Under the pieces are notes generated by a model. The model was not told where the DNA came from and ran no database searches. It saw only the letters and a list, made by a program, of their open reading frames with translations. Below, piece after piece: positions 35,901-47,900 of a stretch of 64,000 nt of DNA (the first letter of the stretch is position 1; each line of letters begins with the position of its first letter). A program made the position numbers and the translations under genes. This stretch comes from Gibbula magus (lineage: Eukaryota > Mollusca > Gastropoda > Trochida > Trochidae): contig OW388289.1 in assembly GCA_936450465.1 (NCBI GenBank), forward strand, positions 71,112,420-71,176,419, written 5' to 3'.

Positions 35901-38686
35901 CTTTGATACGTGCCAAAAAAACATTATGTATTGATTTCCATTCAAATAAGTTCACTCAAGTTGCATATTCATCACCAATCGCCAAATATATCATAAATTC
36001 TAGTAAATCTAGCAACATCATTTACATGTGCAGAAAGCGTAACTACACGTCCTATTTACATGCACGGTGGTTATATGACATATCAAACATTATCAGAGAC
36101 ATTTCATATATTATCAATTCAAATTTGTCTTTTTGTCTGTTATAACTAAATTTCCAAAATTAAGTTTGATTATTTGCCGCGTGTCAATCGCGGTGCATTG
36201 TCCGGTTTTCTATCAGAAATCACTACTTTTTTGTCGTCACTATCAGTCAAAATGGTAAATTTCGGCAACAATCAGTATTTATCGACACATTAACAACATT
36301 TATAAAGTATGGCATATATATGACCCCCAACAACACAATGGATTCACATTTAAATTCATTCAAGATGTTCACCTACCTGATCGACAATTTTGACTCATCT
36401 TGTACTTTTCAGACATACACACTAAGACAACAGCAGCGTTCTGCACAGCCTCCGCCATTGCATCGAGAGTAGAGCCCCCCATATCATCCACATCCATCCA
36501 CACATTGAAGCCATTATGACGTAGAGAATCGCGAACCTGGGACACGCAGCAAGAGTCACAAACAGCAGCTGCCAGTAAGACTACCTGTATCTATCTTTAT
36601 TTCGTTTGTAGGGTAAGCCTAGGCCATATACCCTGGCTACATTTAAGCTTGACACAGCGATACATCTATACATCGAAGGGCAAAATAAACGATACCAAAT
36701 GTTCAACACAAACACACAATATTTCTGCCGATAGAGTCGATTTTGAATGTCTGTGATTAGGATGTAAAGATATATTGAAAAATTCATTCATGAGAGTATG
36801 ATAATATTAGTATGAGTAATATTTTATATCTATTTAAACACACACGAGGTGCTGAAATTGCTATTTTTAAGGAATTTCGTGGACATTATGTTTGGTATTT
36901 AAGGTAAATTATTCAATTAAATTAGAAATAATGTTAGTACAAGATGCTGTCGACATAAAGCAACTTCTTGGACTTTAAATCAACGTAGGATGTCGTAAAA
37001 TAAGTCAGAAAACCATAATTCACGCTCCTATCTCGCCTGCATAAGGATGTTTCAAAAACGACGATTTTTAGAAGCCGTGTGAAATATGAACAGAATTAAC
37101 AATTAAGAGACATGTTGTAAGTATATTTCAGTTGTATCTATATCAATAAATCGTAAATCATAAAATAATGTGTATACCTTTAAAAGGGTTTTCTGGTCAG
37201 ACCATTGGTAGCTTATCATCACATGACCTTTGAACTTTTGTTGCTTGCCAGCTATTGGTCCATGTTTTGGTGATGCTGTTAGAAAACGAGGATTTATGCA
37301 ACATGAAAGTATGTACATTATCAAACAAAATATAGTGACTTCTAATGATAATCGTTTACAAGAAACTTAAAATATTACAGCATACCTACGCGGTCCTTAT
37401 CATCGAGACCTATGACCCACAAGGCACGCTCTGCTGTTTTACGTACTGACTTGCTCACGGATGACTTCAACTGTTTGAGCTGGCTCATCAATTTGCCATC
37501 TTCCTGAAAATATATAAGTTTGTTCATCAATCGATATTCTGTAGATAACACCGACTGTCGTTACTTGTCTCAAACGTATAGGAACATATCTGACAAAGCC
37601 ACGTGTATATGTAGTTAGGACCACAAACGGAGAGAGGTTGTGTTTCTTTACTTATTGTGACTTCGAAATGACATTATGAACATCGTCGTATTTTATCAAT
37701 TCAAACTGGCAGATATTTGAGAAAAAAAATTAATTATAAGGTTTTAAATGATAGTAGTACGACTGCCTGATTTACTTAAAAATTCATGGAACTAGATACA
37801 TTTTGGAGTCGATTCTTATAAATAAATATACTCCTCCTCGATGTTTTCAAAAGGTTTCATTGCTCCAAATGTATAAATTTGCAACAATAAGAGCTGCACT
37901 ATTTACGCGTATGAACTAAAAACTCAACAACATGAAAGAGACGAGAGTCAACCAAAACGTCATTGGATTCATGGCGCCCCGCCTAGAACTCGTTCATCAG
38001 CAAATGAAAATCCATAACGCAACTGGCCTCACGTCATGGGGGCGTGGCTAAATATGTATGATGTCACCAAATTAAGTTTATGGATGAATAAACGGCATTT
38101 CTATGACGGTGTTCAACGAATCAGGTCCGCGCACAGCAATTACTATTTATTCATTACGTATACATCTCTTTCCGTCAATACGCTAAACATATAGAATCAA
38201 GTTTGCGTATCAGCGTAAATAGCTCTTACGTTAAATGCCTGCTTGTTCTCCTTGTCAAATGCCAACTCCCAGATACATTTTACAGCATGTTCTTTCTCCT
38301 CATCCGAACCTTCGTTCAGTATTTCGGTTAGAATTGGAACAGCTCCTTTTTTCGTGAGAACTTGTTTGTTCGTTTCATTTTTAGCCAATCCCGTCATCCC
38401 ATCCACCAATTCTTCGACGCTGAATCCAATATAGCGGTGTTCGCCGTCTGCCCATGCTTCTTTAAGTATGTCAAAGAGGATGTCAAACAGTGAATCGTCA
38501 GTTAGGAGGAGTTTGTTCTCAGATTCATCAACGAGGTTTGCCAAGGTGAACAGAGTCTGGAGTTTTCCCTCTGTAAGCAGGAGAATGATACCATTATAAA
38601 ATTGTGAAAACGAAATCAGGAACAATTATTTTCACTTGATATGTTAGGTATACCAACTCTAACTGTTGAACCTCTTTTTCATAATT

Positions 38687-38723
<37 letters not shown>

Positions 38724-40118
38724 CTTCATGATGAATGTGTTACCTTTGCTTACCAACTGACATAATAACGCAATTGAGGTCGACGAACCAATGAAAATGA
38801 GCGGTATCTTTATAGACGACAAACATCATTTACAAAGGTTTTTTTCTCTCACGCAATGGTGGTAATGAAAGTTTATTCTGTGTGTAATGTCCCATTGGGA
38901 GCACTGTACCTTCTGAAGAGCACTTGAGATATGGTAACAAGTGTTTAACTGTGTCGTATTCTCTTAGCGTCTGTCTCGTTGATGGATTCCTTGAGCAGTT
39001 TTGAAGCACCGAGATTGAAGATTCGAACACGTTGTCAAGATTCTGAAATGATATGTACCTGTGTAAACGTTTATAGTGAACTTGAAATATATTGACCTAC
39101 TCCCAACCGCGCGTTTGCATGAAAATTAAGTGAAATATTCTATCAATTTCGGGATGTGTATTTACAGTATATTTAACAGATTCTATCCTTATTTTACGGA
39201 ACTCATTTACCTATTCCACGTGTAATTTTCACAGATGCATATCACCATGTTACGATGTCACAGATGTCAGTTAACATTTTCTGGAATTTGAATTACTAAA
39301 TCTATATGCCTACTACAATTTTCACGAATGAAAATTTAGAGAAAATAATAAGAATTTGCAGGATGCTTCATCCATTGATACCAATCTCTAACAATAAGGA
39401 ATGGACTTACCCCAAATTCATCCACAATATCTTCAACTTTCATCACCTGCAAATCGTTGACGAAATGCTTCAACATGCCAGTCCTGCACACCTTCTCACA
39501 GAGAGCAGAACTTGCATCAGTATTGTTCCACACCATCATACGTAGTAGACTACATTGGAGAACAGTATTTTCATTATCTTTCACCATATCGACAGAGAGT
39601 GATGCCATACAGTCTACTCCAAGGGATGAAAGAAGAGCTTCATAGGAAGCATTTATTAGATCGGCTAGATTTATGATGCCCATATAATCACCCAGCTTTC
39701 TCCTGTCTGGATCTGGTTCGTTTTCAAAGCCGAGATGCATGAGTTGACGATAGCCTTTCTGGTCAAATATTTTAAATGTTGGGTCCATTTTCAGATCACG
39801 TTTGAAGTTATCGATATTTTCAAACTCGTCCTTTAAATGCGGAGCGATTTTAAGCATGTTCTTGATATCATCTTCACTTCCGGTTTGTGACGAAGGCTCA
39901 ACCGGAAGTGGGACTTCGATGCTATTTGAAGGTCCCTCTCGATTGGGTTGCTGTTTTGACTCACTGCCTTCTTTTAAATTGGATATCGTTTTGTCTCCAT
40001 TTGTAATTGGTTCTTGCTTTGGGCTACTGGTTTCTGTGACAACAGGTTTCCGCTGTTGCGATTGGATGGAGCTAGAGCGTCCCGGAGTGTGTCTTTGCAT
40101 ACTGGTTGAGGTACCCAT
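32920..40118 (-). CDS. ARM-TIR-SAM protein, paralogue A
   Basis: Ten coding exons (39411-40118, 38910-39042, 38230-38570, 37386-37503, 37178-37275, 36377-36536, 35163-35371, 34615-34733, 34021-34084, 32920-33015) join in phase to 681 residues. Residues 1-90 are Ser/Pro/Gln-rich and start MGTSTS, a Gly2/Ser6 myristoylation pattern. About 95-430 is a helical ARM/HEAT-type region (QTLFTLANLVDE, VEELVDGMTGLAKNE, AVKCIWELAFDKENK). The TIR, about 450-589, has GHVMISYQWSD, NVWMDVDDMGGST and AAVVLVCMSEKY. E520 (NCRSEAEYAF) aligns with the catalytic Glu of TIR NADases. A SAM-like domain (613-681) starts WSEKDVQNWL and ends in APEFFFNYLKTDLHL. Inferred role: innate-immune or cell-death signalling, possibly NAD+ cleavage; untested. 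Exon 9 was placed by comparison with gene B. The acceptor 8 nt before the ATG implies a non-coding 5' exon. Confidence 0.9.
33162..33284. repeat. Foldback in the last intron of gene A
   Basis: TGGAGAATGCATT plus AGGAGCAGTGGATTCGTT, and their complement, flank an AT-rich centre. Likely a palindromic MITE. Confidence 0.75.
33690..33990 (+). mobile_element. tRNA-derived SINE family X, copy 2 (uninterrupted)
   Basis: A tRNA-like head (AATGGCTAGGAGCGC, GGTTGCATGTTCGAATAC) is followed by the same body as 18170-18840, ending in AGTGACGTCATGACCATGG. It lies in the intron before the last exon of gene A and serves as the empty-site reference for the nested insertion at 18367. Confidence 0.7.
34129..34262. 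repeat. Near-perfect foldback in gene A intron 8
   Basis: The left arm ACAGGGAATTGAGGATACC and the following 40 bases pair with the right arm ending GGTATCCTCAATTTCCTGT. The loop is GGTGTAGAGG. Length about 134 bp, with few mismatches. Probably a recently inserted palindromic MITE. Confidence 0.85.
38687..38720. repeat. (GT)n microsatellite
   Basis: About 17 GT units with a single interruption, in intron 2 of gene A. Confidence 0.95.
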
Positions 40119-40205
40119 TCGATGACCTGTTAAATATATTATGCATTAAGCTAATAACTGTTTGAGAGGCATTCTATAAGTTGGTGTAATAGGAAGACAA
40201 GGATA

Positions 40206-40496
40206 TTTTATGGATGTTCAACTTCTGTATTTCACAATGGCGACGTTTCCTTATAGATCATTTTACCGTTATCAAGCATATGGAAGATATGGTGAAACAA
40301 AAGGTTATATGCAGGATACATGTTGGTATGATAAGAGATAACAATTACAACAAAATGAGATAATAATGACATAAAAGGTTGAACAAGTGAAGTTGTGGTA
40401 ACACGGATGAGACGACAAAGGCAGGCCCTCATAACGGTATAAGGATCTATACCGAAACGTCGCCATTGTAAAATAAAGAAGTTGAACATCCATAAA
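40206..40496. mobile_element. Foldback MITE just upstream of the first coding exon of gene A
   Basis: TTTATGGATGTTCAACTTCT and its complement, each followed inward by CAATGGCGACGTTTC or its complement, bound 291 bp. It sits in the inferred 5' UTR intron, 80 bp before the acceptor of the ATG exon. Similar ends (TATGGATA(C/T)ACAACTTC) occur near 12358 and 50382. Confidence 0.8.
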
Positions 40497-41645
40497 AAAA
40501 AATCTATTGTCTTTCATTAAGCTAATATGAGTTAATCACATCATCAATTAAAAAATGTTGTTGCAAATTCAAAGTTGATTATATACAGTTAAAGGTGAGA
40601 CAAAATTACATTTCCTGTTACAATTCCACTAATTATCAAAAGTCAAGTCAACATCTATTTCAAACGATTACAATGATGGTTGATATAAATGATGATGCGG
40701 GCATATGGCTAATCTAAATGCTGATACAGGCATATAACTAATCCAAATGATGATACGAGCATGTGGTTAATCTTATTGCAATTACACAATAACACCAGAG
40801 TGTACATCATTCTCGTCCCACAGAGTTTACTTTCTTCATATAGGAAATCTGAAGGATGTAACCTCTGTGGGAAGAGAATGGGTGTACATGTGTGTTGACG
40901 CGAGGTGATAGTTGAAATCATTTTTGTATCATATATATGTCATTGATTATAACACAGTACATTTGGAACATAGTGTCTGTAGGATGTTATTTTGACGAGT
41001 GTGGGCACTGTCCCTTTAAAATATATTAACACTTTTACTGATGACGCAAAAATAGTAACTTTCAAGGGAGATAAGCTATACTCACTCACTTGTCACTTGT
41101 CGCTAAAACACTACTCCACACTGGATTAAAAGCATTACACTCGATCTTTCCGATGTCCACATGCCACAAACGTGACTCTAAAACTTGTATTGTTATGTAT
41201 TCGTTATCTAAACTTGTTGAATTCAACTCCCTGTCATATGTCTTTTGGTATATACACGCTAACTCAGTTGATCATAGCTGGTCGCTATGACAGCGTAAAC
41301 ATACAGCCTGGAATGGATCTGTATTGTATACGCAAGCCGGTCTTATAGCGAGGCGTTTGTGACTGAACCGTGAGGAACCAAAGTATTGTTTGTCCTTCAA
41401 TAGTGTCTGTTTGTATATAGTATATCGATCTATTCGGCATTCACAGGTTGCGTGTCCTGAATCTGTGTCAAAACAATGAAGGTTGTGGTTGGTAGGGTTG
41501 TCAAAGTCTGCAGTACGTTCTCATCGCGTGCAGATTGATTATCATTTGCAAATAACTGTTTATTTAGTTAACCTAGGATACCTTCTAATTTTAATAGAAT
41601 TACAATATTTTCACTGTAGACACACCAGGACATTTATGAAGTAGA

Positions 41646-41719
41646 TGAATCTATAGGGATTCGAACCCGGGACCTCTGGTGAGAGTAAGTCTCTCTTCAA
41701 TTGAGCTAAATGGATATCC
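41646..41719 (-). mobile_element. tRNA-like SINE fragment
   Basis: On the minus strand: TTTAGCTCAATTGA (A-box), then GTCCCGGGTTCGAATCC (B-box). The anticodon arm does not form a standard 7-base loop with U33 and the acceptor ends do not pair, so this is a tRNA pseudogene or SINE head, not a tRNA gene. Confidence 0.55.
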
Positions 41720-42698
41720 TTTTTGCGAACTAGTTTCCCTTGAATTAAATTCAAAGAACGCCCAATCTCAGTCGGATGCAATTTCTAGTTTCACTAATGC
41801 TCCATCTATCATTTTGAAGTAATTGTTTCCATGTTACTAGTGAAACACTGTTCTACACTTACCGATGTTATGACTTGTATTCATGTATGCTTGCATGTCT
41901 GATCTATCTGACATCGAAATGAATATTATCTAAATGTTTAGATAGAACCATTAATCACTGCAATATGATATAAGTAGAGCATGTACCGCCGTCACAATTA
42001 CAATTATAGTATTTTTGACTTGCAGAAAATGAGTATGGGAAGAATATCCCGGGGATCCGCTCCACAAAACACTAACAATCGATTGCATGCACTACAATCA
42101 TTTGTAAAAAATGCAAGAGTGGACTAAAATTGATTGTAACTTTACAATTGTTTTGTGGATGGTACCGAAGGATTCTTGAAAAACATTCATGAACTACCAT
42201 TTTATTTAACTCTTTAAAAATCTGGTATCAAGCGACACATTGACTCGTTCAATTAATAAAAAGGGCATTATGATGGAAGATGATGGATTATCCTCTAATT
42301 ATTATTACATGGAATAATTCCGCATTATGACGTCGAAAACTAGAATTATTAATGCGATTACATTTATCATAGAAACATGCATGCATGCTGTAAGTAGAAA
42401 GGTGCCAACAAAGTTTATCTCCATAAATCTACGCCTGGTGTACTGGTCCTTTAAGATAATTATACTGAGAAGATAACACATTAAGCACTTGCGTTTTTTA
42501 GTTGTTTTAGTTGTAAAATAGTTTATTAATATTTCATGTAAACATATAGTGCACATATTCTCCATTTTGCAACATTCGAAAATAAACACAAATGCATTTC
42601 GTATTTACTGGTAGAAAAGTTACAAATATCTTAATTTTGAATTCATAAATAATCAAGTCTCTGAAGGGCATTTAGATGTGACAAACATAAAACTGATT

Positions 42699-42800
42699 TT
42701 CTGGATAACAACGTCTTTAATGTGAAAATACAGGAGTTTTAGTACACCATCAAATCCGAAACGTCGCGTATTTTCACATTTAAGAAGTTGTTATCCAGAA
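42699..42800. repeat. 102-bp foldback
   Basis: Arms TTCTGGATAACAACGTCTTT and its near-complement (AAGAAGTTGTTATCCAGAA), followed inward by AATGTGAAAATAC and GTATTTTCACATT. Palindromic MITE. Confidence 0.8.
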
Positions 42801-43349
42801 ATGTTTCCCTATATTATAAATAATGATATAAATTTTATATTCATTGACCCACTAATAACATAACAATGACAAACATGTCACTATCCCTAAGCTACTTTGT
42901 CGAGTATACAGTAAGCCGTAGGCCACTGCTTATCGTCAGTGCTTCATTGATGATCTTTTGGGTTGTAAAATGTTCTGCACCGGTATGTTAATGTATACAT
43001 TCGGCATTTAGAATTAGAAAACAATAACAACGGTTTATTTTACTTTATTTATATTAAGAAAGCTTCCAATCCAGTGTTCAAGTGTAAGTTAAATGCCATA
43101 TTTGCATGTCTGACTTCTCATTCAATTTATGTTTAGGAACTACGCCTGGCACCATATATACATGTACATGCACATTATTATTAACAGTATTTTGAATTTT
43201 CTGCCTTGTGTACAGTTTAATTTCTCTGTTGGGAAGGCACCTCTCAGAGTTTGATCTTGAAGGACAAAAAACATTAAATGAAAAATATTTTATTTTAAAG
43301 ACAAATTCAGCCAATACACATTCATTGACAACTTAGTTTCGTTTGGACT

Positions 43350-43456
43350 TGTCCTCATTTCGCCTACACCTCATTTCGCCTACACCTTATATACACAGTC
43401 ACTTCCTCACCTCTGTCGTGTAAAGGTGAAATGGGTTGTAGGCGATATGAGGACAT
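43350..43456. repeat. Imperfect foldback (TGTCCTCATTTCGCCTACACC)
   Basis: The left side carries two direct copies of CTCATTTCGCCTACACC. The right side is a diverged complement ending ATGAGGACA. Probable decayed palindromic MITE. Confidence 0.55.
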
Positions 43457-43539
43457 ACCCTCGTTTGGCTCATTTAGTAAAAAGGTTACATCATGTAAAG
43501 TGAGAAAGTCAGCACTAATTTCTGCATGGAGTTGATGAC

Positions 43540-43925
43540 TTAAAGGCGCTGTAGCACGAATTTCTTACTGAAATAAAGTTCTCTCACGAAAATATAAATA
43601 AGTGTTACCACTGACTAAATAATACTCCTAAATCAATAAAGATAGTTTTAAAACGAATGTTTATGATTCATTTCTCATCGAGCCGCCAATTTATAGTGTT
43701 TACATTAAAATGGCCTCTATAGAAGGAAGTTCAAGTGGTCTGACTGATGGAGCGATACCTAAACATTCAGAGAGAGTTTTAAGTATGGTACAATGGTGGA
43801 ATGGTCAGTGATCTTGCTGTCTGAACTCTCAAATTCTCATGAGACCTACGCATCTACCTACTTCAATTATAAATTGCAAATTTAAGAAAACATAATGTGT
43901 AAAATACGTGCTACAGCGCCTTTAA
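43540..43925. mobile_element. TTAA-flanked MITE with GCGCTGTAGCACG ends, copy 2
   Basis: A 386-bp element bounded by TTAAAGGCGCTGTAGCACG and its complement, TTAA at both ends. Same family as 9469-9830, with a diverged centre. No coding content. Confidence 0.85.
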
Positions 43926-44934
43926 TGACGAATCGATGAACGTGTAACACATACATATAGATACAGTCAAAACAAAGCTATTGAACTCACCAATTTCAAT
44001 ATTTTAGTATTGATAAGTTCACATTGGGATTCATATACAATTTTAATACTAAATATTCGGGTGATCCGCGCCTTATTTTGCTGAGTATCGTTTACGACGT
44101 TTAGCACTACATAAGTTACTTGGAGAGCCATTTTAGAGGTTGTAGAGATAATTTAAACAATATGTATGAATAGTTAACTTTTTCATTGCGATAAAGGAGT
44201 TGACTATCAATGTATTTGGTTTTACTACATCAGAGGACTCAATATTACAATAAAGTACTAGATGCATGAAGTATCATGAAGTTTATATATAATGCACGTT
44301 ACTGTGGCACTGTCTTATAAGTTGGCGGATGTCACAGGGGAAGTCAATTCTGTATATCTATGTACAGCGCTTTTCAGCTTGATGTCTAGTCTCGTACTGT
44401 AGTCGACGCGTGTCTATACACCCTAAATGTGCCATGTCGCTGAATATATCGCGGAGACACAATACGTATCATATAGTACATCTCATATCATGTTGAAATA
44501 TCATGTTTGGTGGGTATTCTAACAAAGAAAACTGACATACATGTATTTGGCACAGTTTGTTGTGTCTGTGACAACTATCAGCACGACTATTGTGTTAACA
44601 CATGAGATAATGACACATACGATACATTTACATTTCATAGCATTTACAACGTCATTTCGACTTTTAAATTAACAAAAATACACATATTGAAAATTGGTAG
44701 AATAAATCTAACTCTTAAAATTATGATCCATTTTAAGTGATCTGATTTTCACGAATTCTATGACATACAACTTTAAGCAATTTTGTCGTTGCAAATGAAC
44801 TACTGTGGTAACTTAAATCCTCTAGGAGTTTTTTTTTTCTAAGGCAGTGAGTTTAAATTTTCAAGAAATATCAGTATGTTCGTTATGCTATTTTCATTAT
44901 TCTTATCACATTATTCAAATAATTTCATGCTAAA

Positions 44935-47900
44935 TTAATTTAACTGTTCCACAGCTTCAGTGAATCGTCTTATATCTCGCAGGTCCTTTAAATGTAGTTC
45001 ATCCTTCACGAACGAGTAGAAGAACTCGGGTGCCTGAAATAATGAGCAAAATAATAATAAATTTGCATCATAGATGTAACGCCTTTATCCAAAACACTTT
45101 ACAGACAGAATATATCGGCTCAGGTGATTCAAAACAAATGCTTGGGGTCGATTTCATTAGATATGTTTTATTCTGCGATTACATGTATATGGCAGATAGA
45201 ATAAGGAAGGGAAAATGGATTTATTAGTTTTGATTGATATTTTATCAGTGTACCAATATACAGGAGTCGATCATTAATTATAATTTCAAAATGTACCAAC
45301 TATTTTCGTCCAGTATATGGATTTATGAAATCGTTGATTTACCTTGTATGATAGCTTCTTCAAAAAGACTAAATCCTCTCCTGTCACATGCTTCAGTGAC
45401 GAGTGCCTAAACCGAAAAAAAACACATAAATATTTGATAAAACGACATATTTGATGCAAATTTCAACGATCCCGGTATCTCCATCCCACGTGTCTTGAAT
45501 ATGAAGTAGACATTTAGTACTTGTAGTTTCAAGTCTGGTATATGCATGGATGTCAATGATAAACTGATATGTCAATTACAGTACTGATATTTTTAAATAA
45601 ACCCACTAAATATGCTTCGATGTCTGGGTAAAAAAAACCCCATCATTTTGTCTTATTGTCGACGTTCCGTTTTTCCATACCACCCTGTAACGACTTCACC
45701 GCCCATTCATATCTGGGCTCTGTTCCATAACAGTGAGCGCTTATAATCGCTCATTGAGCGCTCATTCTCTCCTGAACGACACGGTGCGATACCTCGAGGT
45801 TTGGTCGCTTGCTACGTAGCGCTACATTGAGCTATCGCGTTTAAGAGAGGTTTAAAAGTAATCGCTCATTGAGCGATTACTTTTAAACACTTATTGAACA
45901 TGGCCCAGATATTGTCGACTCGACGTGGCAATCGTCATCCTGACGGCCGTGGCAGGACTGTCGCAGTCTGGTCAAGTGGCCACCAGTTAGCAATCCCAGC
46001 TCATAAAAACATAACGGGATTTAGAATTTTAGTAATTTAGAAGAATCTCTCCATCATTGCCTAATTGAGTGCCCTTCATATAAAGACTTAAGAAAGAACA
46101 ACTGCTTTTAACCTTATCTCCATTAAAAGGAGGGTTCAATTGGGGTATGTTTTGTGGAAACGAAATTCGGGAGGATATTCCTGTTTACACATATATGTTA
46201 TTAATATATGATTAAATCACAGTGAAATTGAAAGATACTAATGAAGGTAATATTCTGATGATTTTATATTTCACAACTTAAAAAACACAGGCGCACATTT
46301 GTTGAAAAATAAAACAATGAGAACTGAAGCCATTCATCGGAGCTGCGAGTCGGGAAAACTTCGCTACATCATAACAGCAACTTGTTTATTAGTTTTATTA
46401 CATATCATGTGTTACTATGTGAATATTCTATCAGCGTATGTCTTTTGTTATTAAAAAGTTGCAAAATTGGGTACAATATAGCGTGTTTTCATTTCACGTA
46501 ATGCAAAATATCCAATATGGCGACAGAACCCTACCTTTAAAGACTTAACTGAAGATATAATAAATAAGGACTCCCGAACAATGCTCGAGCTATTCCTTCA
46601 GGAAAGCGAGCTTGACAAGAAGCTGTAAACCTTCTGTTTTACTCTCTATTTTAGTTTTGCACTCCGTCAGCGAAAAGTCAAAACTGACGTTAAACACTTA
46701 TTTTAACACACACCGTCATCATCATCAACCCCACCAAAGCAGGCGAAATTAGCCCTTATTGAAACTCGATCGAGAACTAACCTGCTCAGACCGGTTTGAA
46801 CCAGCCAGTTACTGACATCCTTTTCGGTCCACAACGCACTTCCGGTCTGTGGGGCTCGTGCATCAGCAGGACCAGCTTTCAGAACTGGAGCTACTGACGG
46901 TTGTAGTTTACCCTAGAAACATTAAACATTAATAGTAATTATTATATATTTGGCAATTGGGGATGACTATGCAAGTTGGGTGAAATTATTTGAACTGATA
47001 TCAGCACATATCGTATGTTGGCATGTATTACAGCCCAATAAAATTTTATGAAACACAATGGATGCACCTTAAATGGTCCGATTCTGTACACAACATTACT
47101 GGGACTTGAAGTATCATCAAGAAAACGTTGTAATTATCCGCCTTTGATCAATATGATTTGTCCGTAAAACTTCTACGTCGATTGGCATTGCGAGTCTCCC
47201 AAAAGGAATCAATCAACCAAGCTGTATTTTTGCCTTTTCAGTAGATAACATGGCAACTTTGGCTTTGCAAATTTACGTGCCATGTTCATGCTTTCATAAT
47301 AACACTCAAGGACGGATAATTCTAATTTGAAAAAAAAAATTTACTGAGGAAATGTCCAGGGGTAATCCTATAAATATCATTGGAACGTTAAGCTGTCATG
47401 GGTGATTTTTATATTGATGGTCAGACGAAATTCGAGGGAATATTTCTTCTCGCTATAAATGATTAATAAACGTCGATTGAAACTTTTGTGTGTTATTTCA
47501 CTGGTCTTAGCTGAAATAATGAGTGTCGCAAACCAATTATCGTATGTCTGGATTCTTGGAAATAAGGAAACACACAGTCTTCTTCCTTAAGTCAAATCTT
47601 CCGTTATTGCTTACCAAACTATACAGTCATCTTTCTATCACTATGGTATTTACTATTCCATTTTGTAGTCGCTTATGGCCATACGGACCTGCCAAATACT
47701 ACATTTCCCGCTTCGCACTAATCATGCTGTGGCTGATGGTGAAAAGTTCATTTTATAAGGTCAAATGTCCATGATATGTTACTTCGTAAATGTTTAGTTG
47801 ACAAACATATTCTAACAAAACTCACATCAATTTCATCTGCCTGAAGTCCTTTTCCTCTGCCATCGAGCTCTTTTATAAGTTCGTTGACTTTCTTCTGAAA

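Larger units (their letters stand above)
40497..44934. other. Region between TIR genes A and B
   Basis: It should contain the promoter and non-coding 5' exon of gene A (minus strand) and the 3' UTR of gene B, but neither could be placed. Blocks near 40670-40760 (AATGATGATAC(G/A)(G/A)GCAT) are short degenerate repeats. Three repeats are listed separately. Confidence 0.4.

Noticed and set aside
41646..41719. A tRNA gene on the minus strand
   Set aside because: A- and B-boxes are good, but the anticodon arm and acceptor stem do not form a standard tRNA, so SINE head or pseudogene is preferred.
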